Shown one piece after another: positions 41,412 through 53,800 of a stretch of 64,000 nt of DNA; position 1 is the stretch's first letter, and every line of letters starts with the position of its first letter. The stretch is from Helichrysum umbraculigerum (lineage: Eukaryota > Streptophyta > Magnoliopsida > Asterales > Asteraceae). The stretch covers positions 309,656,250 through 309,720,249 of the forward strand of contig CATIUR010000001.1 in NCBI GenBank assembly GCA_949592205.1. Direction: 5' to 3'. A model generated the notes under the pieces. It searched no databases. It was not told the origin of the DNA and saw nothing but the letters and a program-made list of their open reading frames with translations. The translations under genes and the position numbers were made by a program.

Positions 41412-44400
41412 GCAGAGTGCTCTTTAATCATGCAACAAGGACTACCCCCAAAGCTAGGAGATACCGGCCGTTTCACTATTCCTTGTTACCTTCAGGATGT
41501 TCAAATAAGTAACGCCTTAGCTAACCTAGGAGCTAGTGTAAACCTCATGCCATTCTCGCTTTATAGGAAACTAGGATTAAACGAACTCTTGCCAACTCGT
41601 ATGACCATCTAGTTAGCAGATAGATCATTTAAACTCCCCCGTAGAATTGCTGAAGATATTATGGTCCGTGTTGATAAATTCGTATTTCCAGTTGATTTTG
41701 TTGTTATGGATATTGAAGATGACACCCAGGTTCCACTCATCCTTGGTAGACCTTTCCTTAACACTGCCAAGGCCGTCATCGACATTAACGAAAAATCTTT
41801 AAAACTCCGAGTTGGAACTGAAGAGGTCACCTTTAATGTTGATAAACTAATGAAACAACCTATGGGAGAAGATCTTGGTCTTGTAGATTCTTTGCAGGAA
41901 ATAATTGAAGAACACTTGGAAGAGATCCTCGCAGTAAGCAGCACTGACCCCCTTCCCAATTCCATCATTACAACAAGGAAACTCTGTGAAGAAAGTGCGG
42001 GACTATCCTCAGCTATCTCGGATTCTTCCCTCGCGTCAGGAGAAGTGCTATTACCTTTAAAGAATTCCAGCCCGCAGCTCAAGAAACCCACCATGACTGC
42101 TCCGCTTGGACATGACACTCCAGTCACTCTCTTAAGAAGAAACCTTACTCCTAAAGTGCATAATGCATCCCTCTCGCAAGAAGAAATTCGGAAGACACTT
42201 AAAAACATGGAGTTAATGCTTAAACCACCTGCTTCACAACTGTCTGAAAGTTGTGACAACCTGAATCCAAAAATCACCATCAGCATGTCTTCATCAGCTC
42301 AGTTTCAGAGGTTTGCATTTACTGAAGATAATAATGAAATAATCACTGAAGACAACGCAACCTCTCAATCTTCAAAGGTAAAATATGAGCTGAGAAAAGA
42401 TGAGCTATCCAACAATACATAATGGGTTGAGATAGCATCAGCCGACATTCCATAATCACCTGCAGTTGAGTCAGAGTACCAGACAAAGTATGATGAGCTT
42501 AAAAGAGACGAGATTGCAAGGATGAAACCTTCCACTGAAGAACCACCCGAACTGGAAATTAAGGAGCTTCCCCCGAACCTTGAATACGCTTTTCTCGAAG
42601 GAATCTCGCACTTACCAGTTATCATATCCAAAGATCTGAAGCCTGAAGAGAAAGCACGACTCATACAGGTTCTGAAGTCACATAAGAAAGCGATTGCTTG
42701 GAAGATCTCTGACATACAAGGGATCAACCCAAACTACTGTACGCATAAGATCTTAATGGAAAACGACTTCAGACCATCAGTTCAAAGGCAAAGGAAAGTC
42801 AAGCCGAAGATTCAAGACGTGGTCAAAAAGGAGGTCATCAAGCTTCTGGATGCTGGTTTGATCTACCCTATCTCAGATTTCCCATGGGTTAGCCCAGTTA
42901 AAGTCGTCTCAAAGAAAGGAGGTATGACGGTCATCGCTAACGAAGACAACGAGTTGATTCCAACATGAACCATCACCGGTTAGAGGGTGTGTATCGACTA
43001 TCGGATACTGAATGAAGCTACACGCAAAGATCACTTCCATCTACTGTTCATTGATCAGATGCTCGAAAGATTATCTGGAAACGAATTCTACTGTTTCCTC
43101 GATGGTTTCTCTGGCTATTTTCAGATACCCCTCGATCCGAAGGACCAAGAAAAGACGATGTTCACTTGTCCCTATGGAACATTTGCTTACTGATGCATGC
43201 CTTTTGGTTTGTGTAATGCACCGGCAACTTTTCAAAGATGCATGGTGGCAATCTTTCACGACATAATTGAACAATGCATGGAACTGTTCATGGATGATTT
43301 TTCAGTCTTTGGAGATTCATTCACCACTTGTCTTTCTAACTTGGATAAAATGCATGCTCGATGTGAGGAATCACACCTTGTTCTGAATTGGGAGAAATGT
43401 CATTTCATGGTGAAAGAAGGCATAGTTCTTGGACACCGTATATCAAAGTCCAGAATCGAAGTTGACAAAGCAAAAGTTGAAACTATCTCAAAGCTTCCAC
43501 CACCTACTTCTGTGAAAGCCATCCGAAGTTTTCTAGGTCACGCCGGATTCTACCGTCGCTTTATTAAGGATTTCTCCAAGATATCTCGACCTATGACTCA
43601 TCTTCTCGAAAAAGATATCCGTTTGACTTTACAGATGAATGTCTCTAAGCTTTCAACTACCTGAAGGATCAGCTTGTACATGCACCGATCATGGTTGCTC
43701 CAGACTGGAGTCTTCCATTTGAAATCATGTGCGACGCCAGTGACTTTGATGTTGGAGCTGTACTGGGACAGCGGAAGGAGAAACACTTTCAACCAATTTA
43801 CTACGCTAGCAAAACGCTCACGGACGCTCAAGAAAACTACACAACCACATAAAAGGAGCTGCTCACGGTGGTATTTGCTTTTTATAAATTTCGTTCTTAT
43901 CTAATCTTGTCCAAAACTATTGTCTATACAGATCACTCCGCTTTAAAATACCTTTTCAAGAAGCAAGATGCTAAGCCACGCCTACTACGATGGATCCTAC
44001 TCCTACAAGAATTTGATATTGAGATTAAAGACAAGAAAGGAGCAGAAAACGTTGCGGCTGATCATCTTAGCCGATTGGAAAATCCATCTATGGAGAAGTT
44101 GCACGAAAACGAAATTCAGGACCAGTTCCCCGAAGAACAACTCATGACTGTCGGAGGATACCAACAAGGATCACAATTCACAACCAACCCTTGGTATGCT
44201 GACTTCGCCAACTATCTGGTAGGAAACATAGTGCCAAAAGGGATGCCCACCTCTCAAAGACTAAAATTCTTCCGGGACGTAAAGAACTACTACTGGAGCG
44301 ATCCTTATCTCTTTAAGGTATGTCCATATCAACTTATTAGAAGATGTGTCGATGGAAAGGAGGCAGACCAAATTTTACACCATAGCCACCACGGACCTAC

Positions 44401-45462
44401 TGGAGGACACCATGGTACCCACATGACTGCACGAAAGGTTTACGACGCTGGCTTTTATTGGCCCACCATATTTCAGGACGCTTACGACCTGGTGAAGCTT
44501 TGTGATATCTGTCAAAGGCAAGGCAATATCTCAGCACGGAACGAAATGCCACTTACCAATATCTAGGCCATGGAGATCTTTGATATCTGGGGATTAGATT
44601 TTATGGGACCATTCCCTAAATCTAACAGCAAAGAGTACATCTTAGTCGCAGTTGATTACGTCTCCAGGTGGGCCGAACCTCAAGCACTTCCAACCAATGA
44701 CGCAAAAGTATAACCCAGTTCCTCAAAAAGCTATTCAGTTGATTTGGAACTCCGAAGGCTATAATCAGTGACCGTGGTACTCATTTCTGCAATACTCAAT
44801 TCATGAAGGTGCTGCAGCAGTATGGTGTTACCCATGAAACTTCGACGGCTTATCACCCTCAAACAAATGGGCAAGCCGAAGCAACAAACCAAGCTTTGAA
44901 AAGGATTCTGGAATGAACTGTCGGAAGTCACGGGCACAAGTGGGCCGAAAAATTAGACAACGCGTTGTGGGCCTTTAGAACCGCTTACAAAAAACCATTA
45001 GGAACCACACCGTATCAGCTAGTCTATGGCAAGGCGTGTCACCTTCCGATTGAGTTGGAGTATAGGGCATACTGGGCATTAAAACACTGCAACTTGGATA
45101 TTTCAGCAGCTGGAGAAAGACTGAGAATGCAATTGAATGAGTTAGCCGAATTATGGGATCAAGCATACGACAGTTCACTGAGCTTCAAAGAAAGAACCAA
45201 AAGGATCCATGACGCTAAACTGAAGCCTTCTAGGTTTAAACCAGGAGACAAGGTGTTGCTATTCAATTCGCGATTCAAGAAATTCTCCGGAAAATTCAAA
45301 AGTAGGTGGAGCGGACCGTTTAGGATCTCAAAGGTATTTTCGTATGGTGCAGTCGAGCTTGAAGCACCAGAAGGTAATTTTAAGGTTAACGGTCACCGCA
45401 TAAAGCATTACATGGAAGACTTCTCCATCAGGGAGGATGTCTATATCTTTGAACCTCCATGA
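41412..45462 (+). pseudogene. pol: A1 pol: protease, RT, RNase H, integrase (Athila-type), decayed
   Basis: Continues from 3763. Protease region: ALANLGASVNLMPFSLYRKLGL (41500-41575) and PLILGRPFLNTA (41735). RT: PWVSPVKVVSKKGG, VCIDYRILNE, GFSGYFQI, MPFGLCNAPATFQRCM, FMDDFSVFG (catalytic MDD, about 43291) and GHAGFYRRFIKDFS. RNase H: IMVAPDWSLPFEIMCDASD near 43700, then VYTDHSALKYL. Integrase: zinc region CDICQRQGN, core WGLDFMGPFP, SDRGTHF, YHPQTNGQAEATN. The end is complete (WSGPFRISKVFSYGAVEL). At least seven stops and two or more frameshifts break it. Several stops equal C-to-T or G-to-A changes at CG or CNG sites (41610, 42966, 42981, 43191, 44914). Confidence 0.93.
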
Positions 45463-45781
45463 GTCTCCGGTAAAGGTACAAAGAGTCAAGCTAGAGACTC
45501 GTAAAACAAGCGCTCTTGGGAGGCACCCCAAGCTTATCTTTATTTTATTTCCTGTCATTTTACTTCTTAGTTTATTTTAATTTAGTATGTTTATCTCTGA
45601 AAAATATTACAGGTTGGGCACTTATCAGACTACAAACTACATTTTCATGATAAGTTTCGATTATACAAATGCTAGAATTCTGATGACACAAAATCTTTAT
45701 AACCATATCTTAAAATGTCATCCGTACTCTATGCATTTGTATCTATCATTATTTTGCATTACCTGTTTATTTTGTTTCAGG
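45463..45781 (+). other. A1 inter-ORF region, probable intron end
   Basis: No gene. It carries the conserved hairpin near its start and ends with TTATTTTGTTTCAG directly before GATGG (45782), a good 3' splice site, like the one in front of the A2 572-aa ORF. Confidence 0.6.
45509..45532 (+). promoter_or_regulatory. Conserved post-pol hairpin of A1 (AGCGCT plus stem-loop)
   Basis: AGCGCT then stem CTTGGG, loop AGGCAC, stem CCCAAG. It corresponds to 23703-23727 of A2 with a compensated stem change. It lies 47 nt after the pol stop. Confidence 0.75.
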
Positions 45782-46477
45782 ATGGATAGTTCCAGTGACA
45801 CTTGAGAGCACATTGTTGAGAGACTACCCAGGCGTCACAGACATCGCAGACGTGGAGATCAGAGTCAGGGAGACCCCATTCCATTCCGACAGAGATGTAG
45901 ATCAAGCAGACAGAGGAGGACCATGCCCACCATACCTGAGGAGGACTTGGTTGACATCCCGATCATTCATGATAAGCCACCCGTTGAGATGCCCCCATCA
46001 CCTGGCCGTCAATCAGCCCCTGTACCCACTTTCGAGTACGGGATCACTCTAGCTGACCCTGCCGCGGTATGGGCCCTCTTCAGACACTCTCCATCCAGCA
46101 TGATGTCATGTCTGCCCTCTGTGAGTATGTGGGATTCCCGAGGCCTTCTGCCCGTCCGTTCGATCTTTGTCCGGACCCAGGATCATCTCGCCCACCATGG
46201 TCATTCTTCCCACCTGCTGGACCTTCCACTGCTCCGCCTATTGCTGCTACTGACCCCCACCAGATCTCCAGGGAGCTCATCCACTGGCCATTCACTTACT
46301 GAGCAGCTGATGGCTATACTAGATGTACCTAGCCCGCCTCCTGCCTCTGCCCCTGGCATTGCTGTTGAGCAGTTTTGGGCTATGATGGAGCAGCCTACTC
46401 CTTCACCCACATCTGTCCAAGATGCTGCTGTTGCTGCCTTCGATCCTGACAGCGATGACTTACTAGATGATTTTTAG
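45782..46477 (+). pseudogene. A1 second ORF (env-like position), decayed
   Basis: ATG 45782 follows a splice-acceptor-like TTTGTTTCAG. A TGA at 45803-45805 (could be CGA) and later frame changes break it. Readable parts are a basic Arg-rich start, EEDLVDIPIIHDKPPVEMPP, and a Pro-rich, acidic C-terminus (DPDSDDLLDDF). It is shorter than the 572-aa A2 protein and without its N-terminal domain in readable form. Function unknown. Confidence 0.6.
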
Positions 46478-48317
46478 CTTATTTTGTTTAGTTTATTAAC
46501 TTTCTATCTTTTACTTTACTTTGAGAGATTTTATGTTGTGGTGTTGTTTATTGCAGAACTTAGCTTTTTGTGGAATGGACGATCTTAAAACGAGCCTGGT
46601 CCTCAAAATCCAGCAAATCATGCACACCACTTCTACACGAATCTGGTCCTGTCCAGTAAACAGATTAGGGGAGTATTTATACCTTTTTCTCTCCGTTTTT
46701 AATGATTCATTATTTGTTTAGTTTGTGTGTTTACAATCTGTGCCTCATCCTAACTTATCACTAAGTGTGGGATTCCAGCCCGAAATAAACACCTAGGAAA
46801 CATCTACTTACATGTTCAAACTCTAAGTGTGGATTTTACTTGTAAAATCTCAACTCAAGAGAACATTAGGGACAACGATCTTCTAAGTGTGGGATGATGT
46901 ATAGATTGGGTCACGATTTTTATGTCCAAGAGTATATCTCAGAAAATGTTCCCTAAAATTTTTCAAAATTTTCAAAATCTTTCTCAATAAAACTAAAAAC
47001 ATGAGCTAAATCTTGCGATTAACTCTAAATTTTTGAGTTTTGGTATGCCCGAAAGATACCTTTTTCAAAATATGAGAAAAGATTTTTCAAAATTAAGGAA
47101 ATTAAGGTAGAAATTTCTTAAACAAGGAATGATAATCTAAGAGGGGCATCGCATGACCAGACACATACAAACCAATTTGCAGTGAGGTACCTTGAGCCTA
47201 TAATGCATTCATTTTTAATGCTTCACTTATTCGTTGCTTGTGTGTGTGCCGATGCATGTATCCCTGAATTAGAACTTGCTCCTAACATACGTTTCGAGAC
47301 CACATTGGTGTGTACCGTACGCGGTATAGGTGCAATTAGATGACCTTGACATTCCTTAGGAATTAACCTCTTTTCAAATATCTCTTCAAGCCCAAAACCC
47401 TTTCCGATACTCATTTTAAGTATCGATGATCCGCTTAGTAAACCCTTTTGAGCCTAAACCTTTCATTTCTTCCAAACCCTAAATATTGAAACCTACTTTC
47501 CCAAATTCCAAGTCAATTATCCTACTCGTTCGTGTTCTCCAAAAAGATCAAACCTCTCGAAAAATGGTGCGGAAAAATTAGCACAAAAGAGAGACAAAAG
47601 GACCCTGGTGCAGGAAAATTAGCACATAAGAAAAGACTCGAAGTGATCAAGATAAAAGAAATGATTTCTGAAAGAAAAAAAAAAGAAAAATAAAAAGCAG
47701 AAAAAGAAAAAGAAAAGAAAAAGAAAATAAAGCTCAAGTGCTTCAAAGTATCAACCATTCAAAGAAAGATCCGATAGAAGACGAGTAGCTATTATACAAA
47801 TAAGTTTTTCATGATTCTTGGAAGGCCTAAGATAAGCGAAACCCTTACAACCGAAAAATTCCTCTATCCATACCCCTTATCCCTCACCAAACATTACAAC
47901 CCTTTGAATGTCCTGGGATAATTAGCACCGTCCTCACCTAAGTGGTGGAGATCCGATTCTCGATCAAGCCTATGACGATGAGTGATGCATGACTGGCTTA
48001 TTGAGCGATTTCTTTTGTACTAGATTGAAGAGGAAACCTGGTACACTTTGATTGAATTGAGTGACCACCCTCTGTGAGATCGCCTAGTCGTGTATACTCC
48101 AAAACCCGAGAGTTGGAAGTATGCCTAAGAAAGTCATTGCTTGTTTATGAGAGGATCATATTGACCTTCCTAAAATTTTTGAAACCTCCAACTCGTATGA
48201 GGAATTAGTGACTTTTGGAAGTATCAAATCTCTTCTAAAACCGGACTTAAAAATGTTTTCACAGGGATGTTTGATGAGTGTTGCTTGAGGACAAGCAATG
48301 TCTAAGTGTGGGATACT
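46478..48317 (+). other. A1 3' untranslated region and polypurine tract
   Basis: No gene. It shares blocks with A0 and A2: CTAAGTGTGGGAT motifs near 46762, 46824 and 46883, a GGTACACACC-related block at 47305, and an A/G tract (47660-47740). The sequence at 48303-48317 (TAAGTGTGGGATACT) is the polypurine-tract position. Confidence 0.7.
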
Positions 48318-48842
48318 TGATGTAACGCAAAAAGTCATGTTTTTGCATACATATTTCTACAATTTTTAGGCTATTCTTCGGTTAAAACATTTCAAAACAA
48401 TCACTTTTTACTAAAAATCACCAAGGTAGTCTAAATATTGACGTTGCTACAAAAATCGGTAAAAATGTCCAATTAACACGCAAATCGAGGCAAATTCAAA
48501 CACCTTAAATATTCCCTTCTTGATTTTCTTATGGAAACACATATTAATTCATATTTTATAATTCTATAAGATAATACAAGACCGGAGGTGAAAGAATCAA
48601 GCGAAATGGACGAAAGATGAAGAAGATATGCAGTTTGGAAGCCAACCGATCGTCGTTCGAAGCACGCAAAAGATTTACAACTCCAAATTTGGCAAACATA
48701 GTGTCATTAGAAGCGTAACAAAGAGACGAATCATACGGCGCAAGAATCAAGCAAAACAGACTTCAAACGAAGAAGATACAAGCGAAACAAGCAACGAAAC
48801 AGGAGCGCGGATCAAGCAACCAAAATATTTGGCACTTGACAA

Positions 48843-48859
48843 CCCCCCCCCCCCCCCCC
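48843..48859 (+). repeat. C17 run in the A1 LTR
   Basis: Seventeen consecutive C just upstream of the two CCRTATACGG sites. Length may be unreliable, since long homopolymers are hard to sequence. Confidence 0.8.
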
Positions 48860-48867
48860 TGCAAGTG

Positions 48868-48899
48868 CCATATACGGCACTAGCAGGGACCGTATACGG
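48868..48899 (+). repeat. Two CCRTATACGG palindromes in the A1 LTR
   Basis: CCATATACGG at 48868 and CCGTATACGG at 48890, 22 bp apart. They are the same palindrome as the A2 array, in the same place relative to the TATA box. Confidence 0.88.
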
Positions 48900-48958
48900 C
48901 CCTGATAACCCCAAATGTGGGGATTTTGCCTTGATATTTGGTACCCTCTTAGCCTTTG

Positions 48959-48960
<2 letters not shown>

Positions 48961-48989
<29 letters not shown>
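48961..48989 (+). repeat. C29 run in the A1 LTR
   Basis: Twenty-nine consecutive C about 80 bp upstream of the TATA box. It could form an i-motif, or a G-quadruplex on the other strand. The exact length is uncertain. Confidence 0.8.
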
Positions 48990-49068
48990 GTGTTTGTGAT
49001 TCACTAGTCGCACTTGGAAGCTTGTACTCGTTGCTTTGTGACTTGTACCAAACCCTAACCTCTTCACC

Positions 49069-49076
49069 TATAAATA
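49069..49076 (+). promoter_or_regulatory. TATA box of the A1 LTR
   Basis: TATAAATA, followed by CT-rich sequence as in the other Athila LTRs. Confidence 0.72.
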
Positions 49077-50243
49077 CCCCCCTCACCTCCTCATTTTTAC
49101 ACACACCAAAACACCTTCAAAAACACACACTTCTCTCATTTCTTTCTCTCTCTCTCTAGCTTTCTCTCTCTAAAATAGAAGCTAGTAGGTTAGAGTTAGC
49201 TTAGGAATTTTATTTAGCTTTTGTACGGAGATACTCCGAGACTTCAGATTTGTGAAGATTTGTCTGTATTACTCTTCTATTCAGGTTTAATACAATATCT
49301 CGTATTTATTCTTATAATCATGTTATCTTATTATGCATGCTTAGGAATGAATGCTAGAATTATGCTAGGCTAGACAAATCTGTGTTTGCTGTGATGTATG
49401 CAATGTTAGAATAGTTATGATTTAATTACTATGCTGTTACTCTGTTTGTTTGAATATAAACTGTTTGTGAACTTATAAGCTGAACCTTTGCCCGTTTATC
49501 TATCCAACTTATGCTGTGGTTTGAATCCTCCTCCCTAGAACCTGGCCAATTGTTAGAAGTAGGAATTCCAACTATTCTGTGTATGAAGATCAATGAACTC
49601 AACATGGCTGCTGTTCTCTTGATTGAAACACATCTGAGAGACACAGAGCATAAGAGTAGAGATAGATTAGTTTCATGTTTGTTTGTTACATATCTTTGGG
49701 ACAACTTCCGGGATATCCATGATTTAATCTTTAGGTCAGCTGATATGATGCTAGTATACAGTTCTATTGTATGCTCTTGTTTGATTGTTGCTTAGGTACT
49801 GTATGCTAGATATATCCACTGTCACTGACTGAATGATTAGGTTTTCATGAATGATTTAGATTCAATACAAACAGGTGTCATGTATGCAATAGTTGTGATG
49901 ATTTATATTATTAATGATGAACAATTCAACTGATCGTTAGACAAACTTTCCCAATCGGTTCCGTGGGTTAATCCATGTTCATGTTCTTGTTCACTGAACA
50001 ATTCATGCCATGATACGGACGTCTCTGATGTCTGAGATTGGGGACCTGGATATGAGGATAGTTGTCAGTTAAATTGGTATTTACATTTGGGAGAACTTCC
50101 GGTGTACTGTACACTCTATAACTGTTTTCCATGTGACATATTTTGTATCTGATTGCGAACAACTCTACGTTAGGTACTTAATAGGATCGTAGTTATAGCT
50201 CATTGAGAAATATAGTAAACGTCTAGTAGAGTAATATGGAACC

Positions 50244-50248
50244 CTAAT
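50244..50248. repeat. Target-site of S2 (CTAAT), left copy
   Basis: Five bases before the S2 LTR. The partner copy should lie right of the window, so this is predicted, not verified. Confidence 0.6.
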
Positions 50249-50786
50249 TGTGACAATCCCTTAACGATCTTTATAATATTGTTTTGAATTAAATTGTTAA
50301 TATGTTGCGGAATAACAATTAACAACTATCAAGAAGATTGTTTATGTAACATGCACGTAAAACAATTATCACCAAAAGCTTCAATATTATTACGTGAATA
50401 ATACGAATACACTTAAGTATTAGGGTTTACACCTTGAAGCTAATCGTAACCTATATTGTATATCTATCTTAGGCTACCAGGATCTCTATTTATAAATCAT
50501 AGAGTCCTATACAATCTGTAGTTATTATGGTATACGTACTTATCCCATAAATAACTCTAACAAACTAACCGACTCATTAATTACATTAACAGTGGCTATG
50601 TGTATTCTCCACTAACAGTGGCTACACAATATACTTCACTAATTCTAAGTATATAACGAACAGTGGCAACAACTCAAACATACTAGCAGTGGCTAGTCTT
50701 CAATTCTTCTAACCGCGGCAAGCATTAACACTAACAGTGGCTAGCATTCCACTCAATACTTGATCAAATCTGCTCAGATCCTAACA
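50249..50786 (-). repeat. 3' LTR of S2
   Basis: 538 bp, TGTGACAATCCC to GATCCTAACA on the plus strand. TATA box at 50487-50494 (minus). Five copies of AACAGTGGC/AGCAGTGGC lie on the upstream (U3) side, 50589-50745. Confidence 0.9.
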
Positions 50787-50800
50787 ATCTCCCCCTAAAC
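50787..50800 (-). promoter_or_regulatory. Polypurine tract of S2
   Basis: AGTTTAGGGGGAGAT-like sequence on the minus strand (ATCTCCCCCTAAAC on the plus strand) adjoining the LTR. Confidence 0.88.
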
Positions 50801-50840
50801 TTAATCAATCTTGCATTGTATTAAGTTTCTTCAATTTACT

Positions 50841-53800
50841 TCAATCTTTTGCAGTTGACTTGTACCCTTTCTTGTTCGATTGACACCTTTTGTGATACTG
50901 ATTCAAAATCTTATACACTATATCCTTGCCTTTATCAGTCTTCATAGCCACTTGTAATTTCTTTTTGACTAAATGTTCCAAAAGTGCTAAACTTAGAACA
51001 TAGTCTCTCTCTTCCAGCATATACAAGTATTTACCATTCTTTATTGCGATACAGTATACCCCTGCTCTAGCATAATGTCTCCAGTTAACAATCATCTCAG
51101 AGCACATAAATATTTCTCCATAAAGTTCTGGTTCAAACATCATTTTCAACCATTCCCACACATTTCTTTCAATAGCAACTGTAATCAGCTTCAAATCCTT
51201 TTCCAAAGCTATTTTGTACATATCATACACATCAAAGTTATTTATTCTTTTCAGAATCTCTCCCATTGATTTATGAAATGTTACAACTCCATTTCTCCTT
51301 TCAATTCTGATTTCATAAGAAACTTCAGGAGTTCTCAAACAAATTCCTTCCCATTTAATAATTTCTGAAAACTCTTCATCACCCATATTGATGTTCTCAG
51401 ATCTATCAGGCTTTTCCATTATCATCTGATACAAAATCTCCTCATCTCTGTCTAAATCAATCACTTGATCATCTGAACTTTGAATCATCTGAAAAGTCCT
51501 TTTATGACTTTCAACTCTCACTCTTAACTCTTCAGCCTTTATCTTTTCCTCTTTCTCCTTCTCAAGCTCTTCATCTATCAAAGCATATCTTTCTTTCAAC
51601 ATTTTCTGAATTTCCTCATCTTCTTTCCTCTTCTTTTCCAACCTCTCTCTTGATTTAGGATTCACTAATGGATCATTATCATACATTTCTTGTAACTCTT
51701 CCAAAGACATTTTCCTTAATCTCATAGTAGAAATCCTATCTCCTCTCAATTTACATACCAATGAATTTTTCAATTCTGCCCTGGTTGGTTTCTTTACTTT
51801 CCTTTTAACAACTTCTCTTTCTCTTTTCTCTCTCTTACCTCTTTCAATAATCTGTTTCAATGATACTTGCAGAGGATTGCCTTTCTTCTTTTCAATATAT
51901 GCATTATACACAGAATCATCTTCCAAGCCTTTCGCTTTCATCTCTGCATAAATTCTGCTTGCTTCCCTTGTCATTTTCACAACCTGTCCAGATGTAAGTA
52001 ATACATCTACTTCATCAATATCTGGAACAGATGTCTGAATAGGCACATATCTCTTCTTCTCAGTTGCACTTCCTTTTTCAGCTTTAATTCTTTCCTGTTC
52101 ATCTAGTTCTGCCTGTAATCTTAAAGCCACCTCATGATCATGCTCAATACTCTGTGGTACTAGCTTCTCCTCCTTCTTTGGCTTTTCTTCCAATTTACCC
52201 TTGCCTTTATCTTTTGGATCAATCTTGGGAAGCTTAGAATCAGGTTTAGGCAAACTAGAAGTTTCTCTAATTGTAAATGGTACCTCAATTCTTCTAGCAG
52301 TGGGAGGTCTTTGAACAGTGATTGGTTGAGTTGTAGCAGTGGTTTGAGGTTCAGGGGTAGCAGTGGCTTGAGGTTTTGTAGTAACAGTGGTAGGTTCTGT
52401 AGCAGTGGTAGGGGTTAATGTAACAGTGGTTGAAGCAGTGGTTGTGGTTTGATTTGGGTTAACAGTGGTAAGCTTAGTTTTACTACTAGCAGTGCTTTGA
52501 ACACAACTAGCAGTGGCAGGTGTAGATTTTGCAGTAGCAGTGGGTAGAATCTTATGCCTAACAGTGGGAGTTACAGATTTAGCTCTCTTTGACTTGGATT
52601 TCTTTGGTGACTCAAAACTTGCAGCTTTCAGACTAGTCAATGGAATTGACTTTTTTCTCCCCATTGTCACCTTTGGTTTCTCAACTTCAGACTCTTGTTT
52701 AACAAAAATCGACTCCCCCTCAGTCTTAGCATCATCATCGTCCACTGGAATCACACCTTCATCATTACCAGCTTCCATGTTTTCAGTTTCCACACTAGCT
52801 TTAGTTTCATCTACTACCTTTTCATCTTGTTGAAAAACACTTTCAACACCCTTCTGCACATCATCCATTAACACCTCTGCATCCTTATCAACCTCATCAA
52901 TCTTCTCACTGTTACCATTTACATGATCACTCAAGTCAGCCATAAATACATCATTATCTGCATCATCTCTGATCTCATCTTCTCTATTTTTCTCCCCCTT
53001 GTTGGAAGGGTTTTCAACATTCTCATCAACCTTATTCTCTTTCAAAAAGTTCACCACCACATTCTCAAGAACACTGATTCTGTCCTTTAAATCTTCAATC
53101 ACTTGCCCCTGTTCCACAATCTTAGCAGCCTGCTCTGCTAGCTTTGCATCCTGAGATTTATTGACCCTTTTCTCTTTCAGCAACCTATCCCAAAGCAAAT
53201 CCACAACTTCTGTCAATTGTACATTCGTCAATTCAATAGTAGTTCTAGCCTCATCATCATTAGAGTGTGACCTCCTAGATGAATCATTGAAAAAATCATC
53301 ATCTGCCTCATGCCTAGCATGATCAACAGAAGTCCCTTTTTTCTTGGTACTGGGACCTTCACCTGCTTCATTACCCGTAGGTTCAGCATTAGAAGTTGCC
53401 TCTGGTTGGGTCTTATTGATGTTACCACTGCCCTCCTCTGTCAGTGGACTAGTAGGAGTAGTGGCAGCCCTTCCAGAATGACCAACCATCTCCTCAATGG
53501 TCACCTGCTGTGGTGTTACATTTGAGTGAGACAAATGAGCAGTAGGAGCCTCATTTGTCTGTTTCAATTTCTTTTTCTTTGGTTTAGATTGGGTAGGCTG
53601 TGTGGTCCCTTGTTTTCGTTTGGTACCCCCACTAGGTGTGTGTTCAGGCTCAGTTGGTTCTACTAACCTGTCACCAAGTGGTTCAGATGTAGTTGGTGGT
53701 ACTACATCTGTGGTGGAAGGAGCAGGATGCATTGTAGAAAACAATGTTGTTTCCTTCCCAGAAAATCTCTTATTGGTATTTTTACTCATCTCTGTAAAAG

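Larger units (their letters stand above)
48318..50248 (+). repeat. 3' LTR of A1, part left of S2
   Basis: Starts TGATGTAACGCAAAAAGTCATG. TATA box at 49069-49076 (CCTATAAATACC), with two CCRTATACGG sites (48868 and 48890) and two C runs upstream. S2 interrupts at 50249 after CTAAT; the rest is beyond the window. Confidence 0.85.

Noticed and set aside
48628..48999. Pro-rich ORF and its Gly-rich reverse ORF
   Set aside because: Product of the C17 and C29 runs in the A1 LTR.
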